From Medicago truncatula (lineage: Eukaryota; Streptophyta; Magnoliopsida; Fabales; Fabaceae), in contig NC_053042.1 in NCBI RefSeq assembly GCF_003473485.1, forward strand, positions 1,004,501-1,068,500: a stretch of 64,000 bases of DNA, read 5' to 3'. Below are positions 1 through 25,598 of this stretch, piece after piece. Every line of letters begins with the position of its first letter. Positions within the stretch are counted from its first letter, which is position 1. Under the pieces are notes generated by a model. That model saw only the letters and a list, made by a program, of their open reading frames with translations, had not been told where the DNA came from and made no database searches. The translations under genes were made by a program, and so were the position numbers.

Positions 1-1401
1 AACTGTGGACCTTTCCAAAGTTCTCAAGTTGATTGCCTTTTTTTATTTTATTTTTTATTTTTTATTTCTGCCCTTTTGATTTTTGCTATTTCAAAGTTCT
101 GTGCAGCTGTTCTTTTTTTTGTTGTCGCTGGTTTTTCGGTAATGTATATGAGGTTTGGAGGAAAACGAAAATGAAGATGGGGTTTTTTTGGCGGCTGTGC
201 AACTTGAAATTATTGGGTTTTGGAGGAAAACGAAAATGAAGATAAGGAGATAGATGGAATGGAACAAAAGTTGTTGTGGTTGTTGGTGATGAAGGTTTGA
301 TTTGATGTATTTTTTAAGATAATTGCTATTTTTTTTTTGGGGTTTAAATGGAACCAATGGTGGTTGATTTGTTGTTTGTGTTGATGAGAGAGATTAAGAT
401 GAAAATTTTTGTTACCGGATTGTTGCTGTATTTTTTTCGGGGTTGTTACTATGTTTTCTGGTTTAGTTGAAAAAATTGGTGATTGATTGAGATATGAAAT
501 TGTTTATGTTTATAGATTTCATGAAGAAGATGATGATGAAAAAGATTTTTTTTTTTAGGTTGTGTTGTTGATAATGAAGATCATGAAGAAGGGGATGGAA
601 GGAGAAGGAAGAAGATAAATAATATAAACCCTAATGTTTTTTTGAATTTATTCAACGGAAGGGACCAAAATAGGTACGGAGATAAAATAAAGTACTCAAA
701 CAATCTTTTTTTTAGTTAAGGAACCAAAGTGATACCAAATAAATACTTAAGAGATCAATTGAGCATTTAAACCTAAAATAAATAGATATTTCAACTACCT
801 GTTATTTAATGAACATGTATGCGGATTTCACGGCTGTAGATACTCGTATCTGCTATTAAACTAAGTAACTACACTTTCAACATTTAAAAAAAATTAATCA
901 TAATACTGTACAATATTATTACATGACACTTCAAATCTCCTCTAAAAACAAACAGATCATATTATCTTGTATTATTTTTTTAAAATCAAGTAACTTTATT
1001 TTTGGTAAATATGATTAATTTTTGTTTGTTAGAAATAAAATGTATGAATATTATTATATTTTGATAAAAAATTAGGCAACAGAAATCATTATTTTTTTTT
1101 TAAAAAATGTTATCCATGATATTTGTATATACTCATGGATACCTCGAAAATTTGTAGATTATCCGCATAACATATATCCGCACGGATATGGATAGAACAT
1201 GTAGGATTGGTCCTAAGATTTTTTGGTGCCCTAGACGAAACAATAAATTGCGAAAAATAAAATGTTTTCAATTTTTTTAAGAACAAATATTATACAAATA
1301 TTGATAACTCATTAACGATAAAATGAACCGAATTATACCGTTTACATGTCATTAATTTTTAGCAAGCAAGTTGTAATTGTAAAAAAAGAGATTGATTCAG
1401 A
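1..1401. other. AT-rich intergenic DNA, no gene seen
   Basis: No frame here looks like a protein; open stretches are short and low in complexity. A segment beginning ttggaggaaaacgaaaatga occurs at about 155 and again at about 220, a 65-bp spaced direct duplication. Positions 640-780 resemble one end of a degenerate transposon (text such as ggaccaaaatag followed by tttaaacctaaaataa), but I could not find a matching other end. Confidence 0.5.
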
Positions 1402-1689
1402 CCCCGTTTGGATAAACAACTTATATAGATGCTTATAGCATTAGTGTTTATAACATTAGAGCTTATATCATAAGCTCTTATACTTGATAAGTTATTTATG
1501 TTTGGATATGTACACTAAAAAGTACTTACATAAATTGAAGTGTTTGGATGTGATATTACATAAGCAATTATCGAAATTTTAAATATATTTAATTTAACAA
1601 AAAAATTAAAGAATTGAACCACAATTATCAGGATTTTTTTTGATAAAATTAATCAAGGCGTAAAAAACAATATTATAACATATTAATTA

Positions 1690-1740
<51 letters not shown>

Positions 1741-2282
1741 TAATCAATATTTGTCCTTAAAAAAAATATCAATATTCATATAAGACAAAATTAACATTAG
1801 AGGTGTAAATAAACATATCATATATATTGATATTAGTGTGCAAATTGTTACCCAAAAAAGACAAGTTAAATTTATTTTTTTATTCAGTTTCATTTTGTTA
1901 CGTAACAAAAAAAAAAATCTTAAAAAAAAAATCTTAGTTACGTTTTGTTACTTTAGTAAGATAAGTATATAGCAATTTTGTTACTGATGCACCGCCAAAG
2001 ATAACTAACATTATAATTAAAATATTCTTTAAAAAAATTATAATTAAAATATATGTTTTGAAAAAGTGGATCCAGAGAGAATCGAAGGAGATTACATAAA
2101 TTCATAAGCTCCTTGTTAAGCCAGAGGGTAAGCTGAAAATTTAGGTTTATTAAAATATGGCATAAGCAGCTTATGAAACTATATGATAATCTATTTTTAT
2201 TTATTTACCCAAACACCTTTAAAAAGGCTTATGGGAGTAGATAAGCCCACATAAGCTCAAAATAAGTCAATCCAAACGGGGC
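1402..2282. mobile_element. MITE-like element with ccccgtttggat termini
   Basis: The left end reads ccccgtttggat and the right end atccaaacgggg, a perfect 12-bp terminal inverted repeat. The subterminal text (aacttata, agcttatg, ataagc) is also inverted across the element. No coding capacity is visible. A long (AT)n run lies inside at about 1697-1736. I could not find a convincing target-site duplication, so the superfamily is open. Related termini occur at 26164-26334 and near 36862. Confidence 0.6.
1697..1736. repeat. (AT)n microsatellite
   Basis: An uninterrupted run of about 20 AT dinucleotides lies inside the MITE-like element at 1402-2282. Confidence 0.9.
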
Positions 2283-2788
2283 CACAATCAAAACAAAATT
2301 GGCAACTCATTAACCGCATCAACTATATCCTTAAAAAAAAAAAAAAAAAAAAAACCACATCAACTATATATTAAACAAATATTTGCATATAATTAATTAT
2401 TTAGCATGGCGTGAATAGTGCATGCGGTGTACTATACATCATGTATCAAATATCTTTCGTTTTTTCTTTGTATATTTTTTTTTTTTTGTGGTGGCTAAAT
2501 TATTCATACCAACTGAGCTAAGTTAATGAAGACTTTTCTTTGTAGATTCTAGTAATTGCAAAAGTCCTTCAAAACTATTGAAATTATTAAAAATACAGTT
2601 TTTAAATTATTTGAAAATTAGTTAAATTATTAATAAAATTTTTAAATTAGTTAAATTATTTATAAAAAAAAAATCTGATCCTTCAAAAGTCCTTCATAAA
2701 GTTTTTAAAAATTATTAATAGATCGTAGTAAAACTAACTATTATACATATTCTAATTTATTTCAATAATTTACTATTTTTAACTGAAG

Positions 2789-3612
2789 CTGGATATTGGA
2801 GTAAAGAGAAAGCAAGGGATGTAAGCAATAATGGTTTAGATGTTGGAGTCAGAGAAGGGTATGAAGGAGGTGGCATTGGTCTGAATGATGAAAAATTTCC
2901 ATTTATTTACTTTTATCCTATAATACTCAATGAGAGTCAAATCCAATTACATGATAAACAAAATGTAACACTTTTCTTCTTGAAAAAAGATTTGCATCAT
3001 GGAACAAAATTGAACTTGCAATTCACAAATAATAGTGGAGCAAAATTCTTGCCTAAAGAAGTTGCTAATTCCATACCCTTTTCATCAAACAAAATGGAAA
3101 ACATACTCAACAAGTTTTCCATCAAGGAAGGATCAAAGGAAGCTGAAATTGTGAAGAGAACAATAAGTGAGTGTGAAGCAAATGGCATCAAAGGTGAGGA
3201 AAAGCTTTGTATAACTTCATTGGAATCTATGGTTGATTTCACCATTTCGAAACTCGGAAACAATGTTGAAGCTGTTTCAACAGAAGTGGATAAAAATAGT
3301 AATGGTTTGCAACAATATGTTATAGCAAAAGGAGTGAATAAATTGGGTGAGAAGAACAAAACTATTGTGTGTCACAAAGAGAATTACCCTTATGCAGTTT
3401 TTTACTGTCATAAAACTGATTCAACTGAAGTTTACTCTGTGCCATTGGAAGGTGTTGATGGAAACATGGTTAAAACTATTGCTGTTTGTCACACTGATAC
3501 ATCAGAATGGAATCCTAAACATTTGGCTTTTTATGTGCTTAAAGTTCAACCAGGGACTGTTCCTATTTGTCACATCCTCCCACAGGATCATGTTGTTTGG
3601 GTTTCCAATTGA
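2789..3612 (+). pseudogene. BURP-domain gene lacking its 5' exons
   Basis: The open frame from the splice acceptor at 2788 to the stop at 3612 encodes about 274 residues. It matches exon 3 of the complete BURP gene at 5574-7225 nearly residue for residue along its length. The BURP signature is complete: CH-X10-CH-X25-CH-X25-CH, ending in HVVW. About 70 bases of intron before the acceptor also resemble the second gene. Upstream, however, I find no signal-peptide exon and no short exon 2, and the first part of the frame has no ATG at a sensible place. The simplest reading is a 5'-truncated tandem duplicate. The coding part carries no stop or frameshift, so the truncation may be recent, or the copy may use an unrecognised promoter and start. 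BURP proteins are secreted, plant-specific, and often linked to seed or stress responses. Confidence 0.7.
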
Positions 3613-3929
3613 TCAAAATCCATAGTCATATCCTTGAATAATAAATTACACTACGTAGAAGCAGCTACTATAAATGATATTAAATAATAAACATAGCATT
3701 ATGCAAACAATGTTTAATTATTGTTGTATGGTTACAAGGTTTGTGTATGTCCAATGTCCATAAGCATGTCCTGCTTGCAAACACCCTAAATTCTTTTTTG
3801 TCTTGTTGTCTTGTTAAACTTAACTTTCATATCTTGAACACTTTCACTAAAAGGACACTCGCCAAAACATGTTGTGTTTAGAAAGGACGATGTGCTTGCA
3901 AGTAAAATTGCTAACGTCAAAATTTAGAA

Positions 3930-4320
3930 CCGTACGATGAAGACTATCCAAAGCATTGTGAAAATCTGATTTCCATAACCACTACTTTATCCTAATATCT
4001 CTCAAAATTTGATCTTGTAGCACCCAATATTGTGCCCTGGAAGCCACAAAAGCGTATGAAAAAGCCTTTACTGCCGAGTATAAACCCAACCCCTTAAACC
4101 TAATAGGTAAAGAAGTCAACCTTCATTGAAGTTCCCCAAATAAATGACCTCCACCAAGCACAATGTTCTCAGCCTCTCTACGAAGCTCCTTATCAAATAT
4201 TGCAGTCGTCCCCTCCATATGAATCGGTTGGCCGTCTTCTCCATACAACGATAAGCTAGGGGTGAATAGATTATTCCCTTTATAATTATTATTTTTGAAA
4301 GTGTGGTTGTACAAACTTTT
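3930..4320 (-). pseudogene. LINE reverse-transcriptase fragment (decayed)
   Basis: Reading the minus strand from 4314 gives residues typical of the region just after the reverse-transcriptase core in plant non-LTR elements. This includes an ILGGG-type segment (here VLGGGHLFGEL), then LTSLPIRFKGLGLYSA, then YAFVASRAQYWVLQD. An in-frame TGA stands where the family normally has tryptophan (about 4132-4134). The recognition rests on remembered family sequence, not on a search. It is a short dead fragment. Confidence 0.55.
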
Positions 4321-4388
4321 TGAAAAACAAATGACTATATGGAATTAAACACTAGCTTCGTATGATAACAAGATAATCAATAATATAT

Positions 4389-4606
4389 GGGTTAATGGTG
4401 TTTTACCCCCTGTAATATAGGTCATTTTTGGTTTTTTCCTCTGTAAAATATATTTTTTTATTTACCCTCTGTAAAATATATTTTTTTTGGAATACCCCCT
4501 AATAGGTCATAAATTTTTTTTTTACAGGGGGTAAATCAAAAAAAATATTTTACAGGGGGGAAAACAAAAAATGACATATATTAAGGGGGTTAAACACCAT
4601 TAACCC
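4389..4606. mobile_element. MITE with 9-bp target duplication (MULE type)
   Basis: The element starts gggttaatggtgttttac and ends with the inverse, giving a near-complete hairpin of 218 bp. It is flanked by an exact 9-bp direct repeat, ataatatat, at 4380-4388 and 4607-4615. Nine-base duplications are typical of Mutator-like elements. It has no coding capacity. Confidence 0.85.
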
Positions 4607-4963
4607 ATAATATATTGATAATTCAACTTTGAATGACAAATTCACATTTGAATTGTTATTAATCAATAAATTACTAATACACAATATAATCCATGAAACC
4701 AATAACAATATCAAACCAAACCAAACCTAGACTTATACAAGTGATAACTGTCACAAGAACTAAACAAGTTTGATCTATGTGAATTAATTGGAATGAAAAT
4801 ATCAATCATGTCAAGTGATTGATTTGTTAAATGTATCTTCAAGATTTTGTTAGAAAATCAAGTTCTAAAATATTCAATAGTACAATTAATCTAATCAACA
4901 ATTTAACATAGATCAAATTATATTGCAAGAAGTAAAGAGAAAGGGAGAAGAGAACGCGTCCTC

Positions 4964-5122
4964 TAGGGATGGCAATGGGTACCCTATGGATCCATCCCCA
5001 TACCTGCATTTGTAAAAAATACTCATAACCGTGTCCGTATTCCCATGGGCAACAACTTTAGTGTCATTTCCCATACCCTATGGGTACCTAAGTGCACATA
5101 TCCGCACCCATTATCCGCACTT
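4964..5122. mobile_element. Fragment of a hAT-like non-autonomous element
   Basis: The text starting tagggatggcaatgggtacc is a common terminal sequence of plant non-autonomous hAT elements, followed by imperfect inverted text (ccatacc, atgggtac). The far end is not clear, so the boundaries are approximate. Confidence 0.4.
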
Positions 5123-5460
5123 TAATTATGAAAAGACAATAAAAACATCACAATTGAAATAAAACTACGGTCCAATTTTTTTTTTAAATTAACTCATAAA
5201 GTAGATCCAATAGTAGTATTTAGTAAAATAAAAAACATCTATTTACTCGAATAACTTTTTCATTATTCTTATGACACTTTAGTGTTACCGACAGCAAAAA
5301 TAAACTCTCATTACACTCCTTGGCATCTACAACCATATGTTTAACCAAACTACACATTTAACCAAAAACTCACATAGTTGAGCCAGGGGAAGTTGAATTA
5401 ATAAGTTGGTTGATACATTGTGATAAATCTCCGTTTTAATAGTTACATACCATTCACTAT

Positions 5461-5469
5461 TATATAAAG
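5461..5469 (+). promoter_or_regulatory. TATA box of the complete BURP gene
   Basis: tatataaag lies about 105 bases before the ATG at 5574, a normal distance allowing for a 5' leader. Confidence 0.6.
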
Positions 5470-5573
5470 GCTGCATGTACCTTTATTTTTTCATTCCATC
5501 TTAACTTCTCTTCATCATTTCTTCCAAAAGAGTGAAGGCTATCATTTTAGAGTTTCAGCTTCATTTATCCAAT

Positions 5574-7225
5574 ATGGATTTTCATCTTGTTCACATCATT
5601 ACTTTTTTCATGGTGAGCTTCAACTACATAAATTCAACCAATTTTCTTCAAATAATTAACTATTTGCTTGCTTGTCAAAATAATAATTTACTAATGTTAA
5701 ACTATTCTCAATTGTAGCTTGTGGTAGGGGCAACTAATGCTGTAATGTTACCTCCTCAACTTTACTGGAAGTCCATGCTTCCCAACTCTCCAATGCCAAA
5801 AGCCATCACTAATCTGCTACACCCTGGTTAGTATCATAGTCTAGAACTGATGTCTATATAATATCTGAAAACTCTCATACTCATTTTATATATAGATGGA
5901 ATTTTACTTCCATATGTTTAAAATGATATTTTAGGATTTAGTTCATGCACATTGTCGGTGTAAAAAGAAATTTACAATGTCAAACAATTTTAATAATAAA
6001 AAATTATTAATAACATTTGATTTTAACCATAACTACTTCAAAAATCACACATATGATTGATTGTACTTTGTTCAGAGTGTAAAACTTTTTACACTAACAA
6101 TGTATCAGAACTAAATCTTATTTCTATCAGATAATCTCTATCAAAAAGGACTTATGATATATGAAGGACTAAATTTAAAATAAATAAACCAAGTAATTGG
6201 GTTTAAGTAGTTAATGATCCCCCCTATGACGAATAATTCAATCATATGATTGAACTCCTGATAACTATGACCCCCTTCCCCTTAGACCCCGGAGAGTTAA
6301 CACAATATTAAATAAATAAAAAGTCTATGGATCAAAGAGTAAAAATAACTATTGCATAAATTTTAATATATTCAATTTACTCTATTTATCTGAAGCTGGA
6401 TATTGGAGTGAAGAGAAAGGAACTTGGGTGGATGTAGGCAAGGGTGGTGTGGATGTTGGAGTCAGAAAGGGCTACTATGAAGGAGGTGGCACTGATGTGA
6501 ATGTTGGAGTTGGACGTTCTCCATTTATTTATAATTATGCTGCAAGTGAGACTCAATTACATGATAAACCAAATGTAGCACTCTTCTTTCTGGAAAAGGA
6601 CCTGCATCATGGAACAAAACTGAACTTGCAATTCTCTAAGACCACTTCAAATGCAGCCACATTCTTGCCGCGCCAAGTTGCTAATTCAATACCCTTTTCA
6701 TCAAACAAGATGGAATACATAATCAACAAGTTAAACATCAAGAAAGGGTCAAAGGGTGTTCAGATTGTGAAGAACACCATCAGTGAGTGTGAAGAGCAAG
6801 GGATCAAAGGAGAGGAAAAGGTTTGTGTAACATCATTGGAGTCTATGGTTGATTTCACGACTTCTAAACTTGGTAAAAATGTTGAGGCTGTTTCAACAGA
6901 AGTGAACAAAGAAAGTAATTTACAACAATATACAATAGCATCTGGAGTGAAGAAGTTGGGTGAGAAGAACAAAGCTGTTGTGTGTCACAAAGAGAATTAC
7001 CCTTATGCAGTGTTTTACTGTCACAAAACAGATACAACTAAAGCTTACTCTGTGCCTTTGGAGGGTGCTGATGGAAGCAGAGTTAAAGCTATTGCTGTGT
7101 GTCACACTGATACATCAGAATGGAACCCAAAACATTTGGCATTTCAAGTACTCAAAGTTCAACCTGGGACTGTTCCAGTTTGTCACCTCCTACCTGAGGA
7201 TCATGTTGTTTGGATTCGCAAGTAG
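5574..7225 (+). CDS. BURP-domain protein (RD22-like), complete
   Basis: Three exons in phase: 5574-5612, 5718-5826 and 6396-7225, encoding 325 residues. Exon 1 and the start of exon 2 give a signal peptide (MDFHLVHIITFFM, then LVVGATNA), with likely cleavage after TNA, so the product should be secreted to the wall or apoplast. A short middle region with Gly/Val-rich repeats (GVDVGV, TDVNVGVG) follows, then the BURP domain from about DLHHGTKLNLQF to the C-terminus. The four CH pairs have the canonical spacing X10, X25, X25 and the final HVVW. The start at 5574 is chosen because it opens the signal peptide and is followed by a good donor (gtgagc). Family members such as RD22 and USP respond to drought or act in seeds. 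The role of this copy is not shown by the sequence. A truncated sister gene lies directly upstream in the same direction. Confidence 0.9.
5932..6120. mobile_element. MITE-like inverted repeat in BURP intron 2
   Basis: The left end reads taggatttagttcatgcac and the right end is its approximate inverse, ending in actaaatctta. The core is AT-rich and non-coding. It lies wholly in the intron between exons 2 and 3. A similar design (tgcac...tgt...gtgta termini) is seen at 49991-50158. Confidence 0.5.
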
Positions 7226-8072
7226 AAACAAACAAATCCTATTGGTGACATCCAAGAATAGTTACACAGTTTTTATAGTATAAAATAAACTGTGAAACTG
7301 ATTCTAGGATTTTACAACTATCACTTTGTTTTACTTTCAGTTTTAAGTATTTTACATTTGCTATGATGGATTATTACAAGTGTGCTATTTGTTTTACTTT
7401 TACAGTTTTAGGTAAGATATATTTGCTATGATGTATTACATGTGTGTTAATTTATGATATAGTGAAGCTTTTCATTTGGGTGAAAATCAGTGATTTTCAT
7501 ATTGAACTTTAATATTTTCACTTCTTCATTATAGTTAAGCTTATTTCATTTTATATTAACCAATTTCATCTCAAGATCTCGGTACACCCAAAACAACTCA
7601 GTGATCAAGTAAAAAATATAAACCTTTTCCTCAACTTTTCTATCCACATTGGAGGCTCTAAGAAAATTATGAAATAATAATTTGAATAAACTACTTTAAA
7701 TGGAAACTTATTTCATTATATACATTATGGGAAGACGTTTTTATTTCCAACATTGCAACATACAAGCCAATGTTCGATCAATATATACAACTCAACAAAA
7801 TTTTGGCTTTCCTATCCTATAGATCAAAAATGATGTAAAGAAGGGTAGATGATAGCTGCAATGCATCTTGCTGTGCATTGAAACTCGTTCCATTTTATAC
7901 TTAACAAGAACGTACCCAAGATATTATAAACTGCATGCCTCGTCATAGTTGAATCTTCTGGGACACTCGACATTTCCACTGCCTTCCAAGTTTCAAATCT
8001 CTGAATCAATTATGGCGAATGCACCACCCATCAACAAATATCTTTTTCATGAACAAAGTTGGTCTGGGTGCT
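7226..8072. other. Convergent intergenic region with 3' UTRs
   Basis: This lies between the end of the BURP gene (plus) and the end of the polymerase theta gene (minus). It should contain both 3' untranslated regions. I see no other gene. Confidence 0.6.
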
Positions 8073-22949
<14,877 letters not shown>

Positions 22950-23699
22950 GGTGGAAGAGGTTGGTGATGCGGAGGAGGAAGGAAGTGGAGAAGGTTGTTC
23001 GTGGTGGTGGTGGATTTTATAGGTAAGAAGCCATGAATGAACGTTGAAGAATCGTTTGAAGATTTTCGGGTTCAAAGCGCGAATTTGAAAAAACAGGATG
23101 AAGCAGTTTAGTGTTCAACTTGAAAACTTGAAATTGAAATTGAAATTTTTGGGGGAATATGTATCTTTTTTCTTTACCAAATTTTTTTTTTGAAAGAAAA
23201 TTATTATATTTTTTATTGTGTGGAAAATCGTATGAGATTAAAATATGCATAAAAAAAAAAATATATATATATATATATCTTGTAATGAATAATTATTGAT
23301 CAATAGTTTAATGACTTTGAACTACTAAATCTCTTTTTTTTATCCCTCAAAAAAAAAATCTACTAAATCTCTTTTTCTAAAAATTTAAGAGTTAATGCCA
23401 AAAAAATAATATATGTCTTGTTGTAAATAAAATAAAATTGTTTTTCATTCATCTAATCCTAACTTGTCAAAAATAATAAATAAAGTTTAATTTGGATGCA
23501 CTTTAGTGTAAAATATTCTATTGCTCAAAAAATGTAAAAATCTATATTGTCACGGCATCAAACCAATAATACATGTGATACTATAAATGATTGTGATAAA
23601 AAAAATGTTATAATATATTTTTGTTACATAGTTAAATGAAAAAAGAAAAAAAAAAGCAAAAGAAATTAAAAATTAAAAATATGATCTACAAAACAAAAT
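22950..23699. other. Upstream region of polymerase theta
   Basis: This holds the probable 5' leader and promoter of the minus-strand gene, then AT-rich intergenic DNA with an (AT)n run near 23262-23278. No TATA box stands out and no other gene is visible. Confidence 0.5.
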
Positions 23700-24800
23700 T
23701 CACATATAGTTTGTGGCAAAAAGGCCAAATGACTAGAGAAAAGCGAAGGATTGTGTGATCTATATGTTAGAAGAAGAGCTTATAGCTTAACTAAATATTC
23801 ACACAATAATTTCTTTATTGAAGAGTGTGAATGGTGTGAACTTGCCAATTTTGACGAAAAGAGTCTTTTATGAAAGCAGTACACTTATGAAAATTTGGAG
23901 TCTGGTCACAAAGGATATCAATACAATGAGGAGAATTTGTTGAGAGATAATGTTAAGGAAATTCAATTACTTGGGCAAGAGAATCACTTGGTGAATAACA
24001 TGTAGCTCATCATGAAGAATACTTGATCCTAAAAGGTAACCCGAGAAGCCATAATTTCATATTTTGGAAGGGTGACGAAGTAAGCCACCAAACCCAACTC
24101 TAATAGGGATACCAAGTCAGCTACCATCAACCTTAAGAATGGTGCAATCTTTGTCAAAAGGGGTTCCATTTAACCCGTTTATCAACATGTCATTCTAGTT
24201 GAGAATTGGGTAAGCAGAGGATGAAGTTGGAAGTCATATTGTTGGCTTCTAATATAAGATGACGATGAGGATTTTGAGGCATTTGAGAAGCAATAAGAGA
24301 TGTGGTTACGTCAAGACTTCAAAATATATACATACGGAGAAGGTGTTAGAGTTGATTGAAGATAAACATAGTCTAAGTTAGTTGGTCGGATTAAGGTTGG
24401 AAAAGAACTCAACAATGGATAAACCAGAGTGTGCCAAAAATTTATAGATATCGAACAATCTCTAATGCAACGGAGGAAACATTCTTCTTGAAAATTACAA
24501 CGAGTACAATAACCACTCGGGGATAGATTATGATGGTGAGCAAGGATAAAGTTGGAACATGATTGCTACAAGATAACCACACCAAAAACTTGATATTGTA
24601 TAGAAGATGGACGAGCCATATACAAGTCCACAAATTAGGAGTTGCATTTGCACTTCTTTGATTCAAAATTCGAGTAAAACTGAACTTGGTAAGGTAGTAA
24701 TCACTAGTGTCATCAAACAAAATGAAAGTGTCTTCACTTTTGCGGTTAAAAGGAAGCTTGTGATTAGTGAGTCATAAAAACCAATAATACTTGCTTAAAA
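23700..24800 (-). pseudogene. Decayed LINE 3' end (zf-RVT and RNase H remnants)
   Basis: Reading the minus strand, frames with breaks give a zf-RVT-like stretch around 24720-24440. It includes NLWTCIW, an IKFLVWLSCSNHVPTLSLL segment and, in another frame, CTRCNFQEECFLRCIRDC. Further along (about 24185-24080) comes an RNase-H-like start: ILKVDGS followed by IRVGFGGLL. The order zf-RVT then RNase H is that of plant LINE ORF2 C-termini. Several stops and frame changes show it is dead. The assignment is by recalled family sequence. Confidence 0.6.
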
Positions 24801-25044
24801 ACAAAAACAAAATTACAAGATATCCAAAGCAAAATATCGAGGAATACAAAGTCATAGACCCTGTTAGGTAGCACGTCGCATAACAGCCCCTCCTACTCCA
24901 ACGAAACATCGTCCCTCCCCAACCCTCGACGGTGATTTACTCTAACCAACGTCCATGTGGTACTATTTAACATTCTACAAATTTAGCTCTAGTTTTTTTA
25001 TTTTATTTTTAATAATCATGCAGTAGTTCTCCGTAACTTTTTTT

Positions 25045-25157
25045 TGTTAAGTAACATAGTGTCTGAAGCCCGCACATTTTAAATATAGAGAAGTGGAGTG
25101 TCCGGAGTTCAAACCTCAGCCTCCGCATATATTATGCAACGTTCAATGATTATTTTA
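25045..25157. repeat. SINE-like repeat with degenerate tRNA B box
   Basis: The text gtgtccggagttcaaacctc, followed by gcatatattatgca, matches a widespread legume short repeat with a tRNA-type B box. It is degenerate, and both limits are approximate. Confidence 0.35.
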
Positions 25158-25515
25158 ATATAAATAAATTACGAAATCTCATTGAATTAATACAAATGTG
25201 TTATATTATCAATTTCAAATTATATTATTTTAAATTCTAACGTCGCATTTAAATTTTGTGATCTCTATAAATCAAATCTACATATTATTATGTTATGGGA
25301 TATTTCAAATAAATTATATAATTAAAAATAGTAAAAAATGCTTCAAGTTCATAATTTAAACAAAGTTTTTTTTTTAACTAAATAATTTTAACAAAGAAAA
25401 AATTGAGATTGGAGGTTGAAAAAGAAATTCTAGAAAAAAAAGAAAAAGAACTTTGGGCTTCACATTTTGTTGTTATTCGTTTACCTTGCTGAAAGGTTAC
25501 TGTTCCTCCACTGAA

Positions 25516-25523
25516 TATAAATT
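25516..25523 (+). promoter_or_regulatory. TATA box of BAH gene A
   Basis: tataaatt lies 83 bases before the proposed ATG at 25599. Confidence 0.5.
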
Positions 25524-25598
25524 CTCAGACCATCACAACGCATGCCGTGAACTTCACCGGTAGCTGCTATCATTCTTCTCCGACCACCATCTACAACC

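Noticed and set aside
33..357. Overlapping short frames on both strands at the window start
   Set aside because: T-rich and A-rich low-complexity DNA gives Phe/Leu or Lys/Asn-rich frames by chance.
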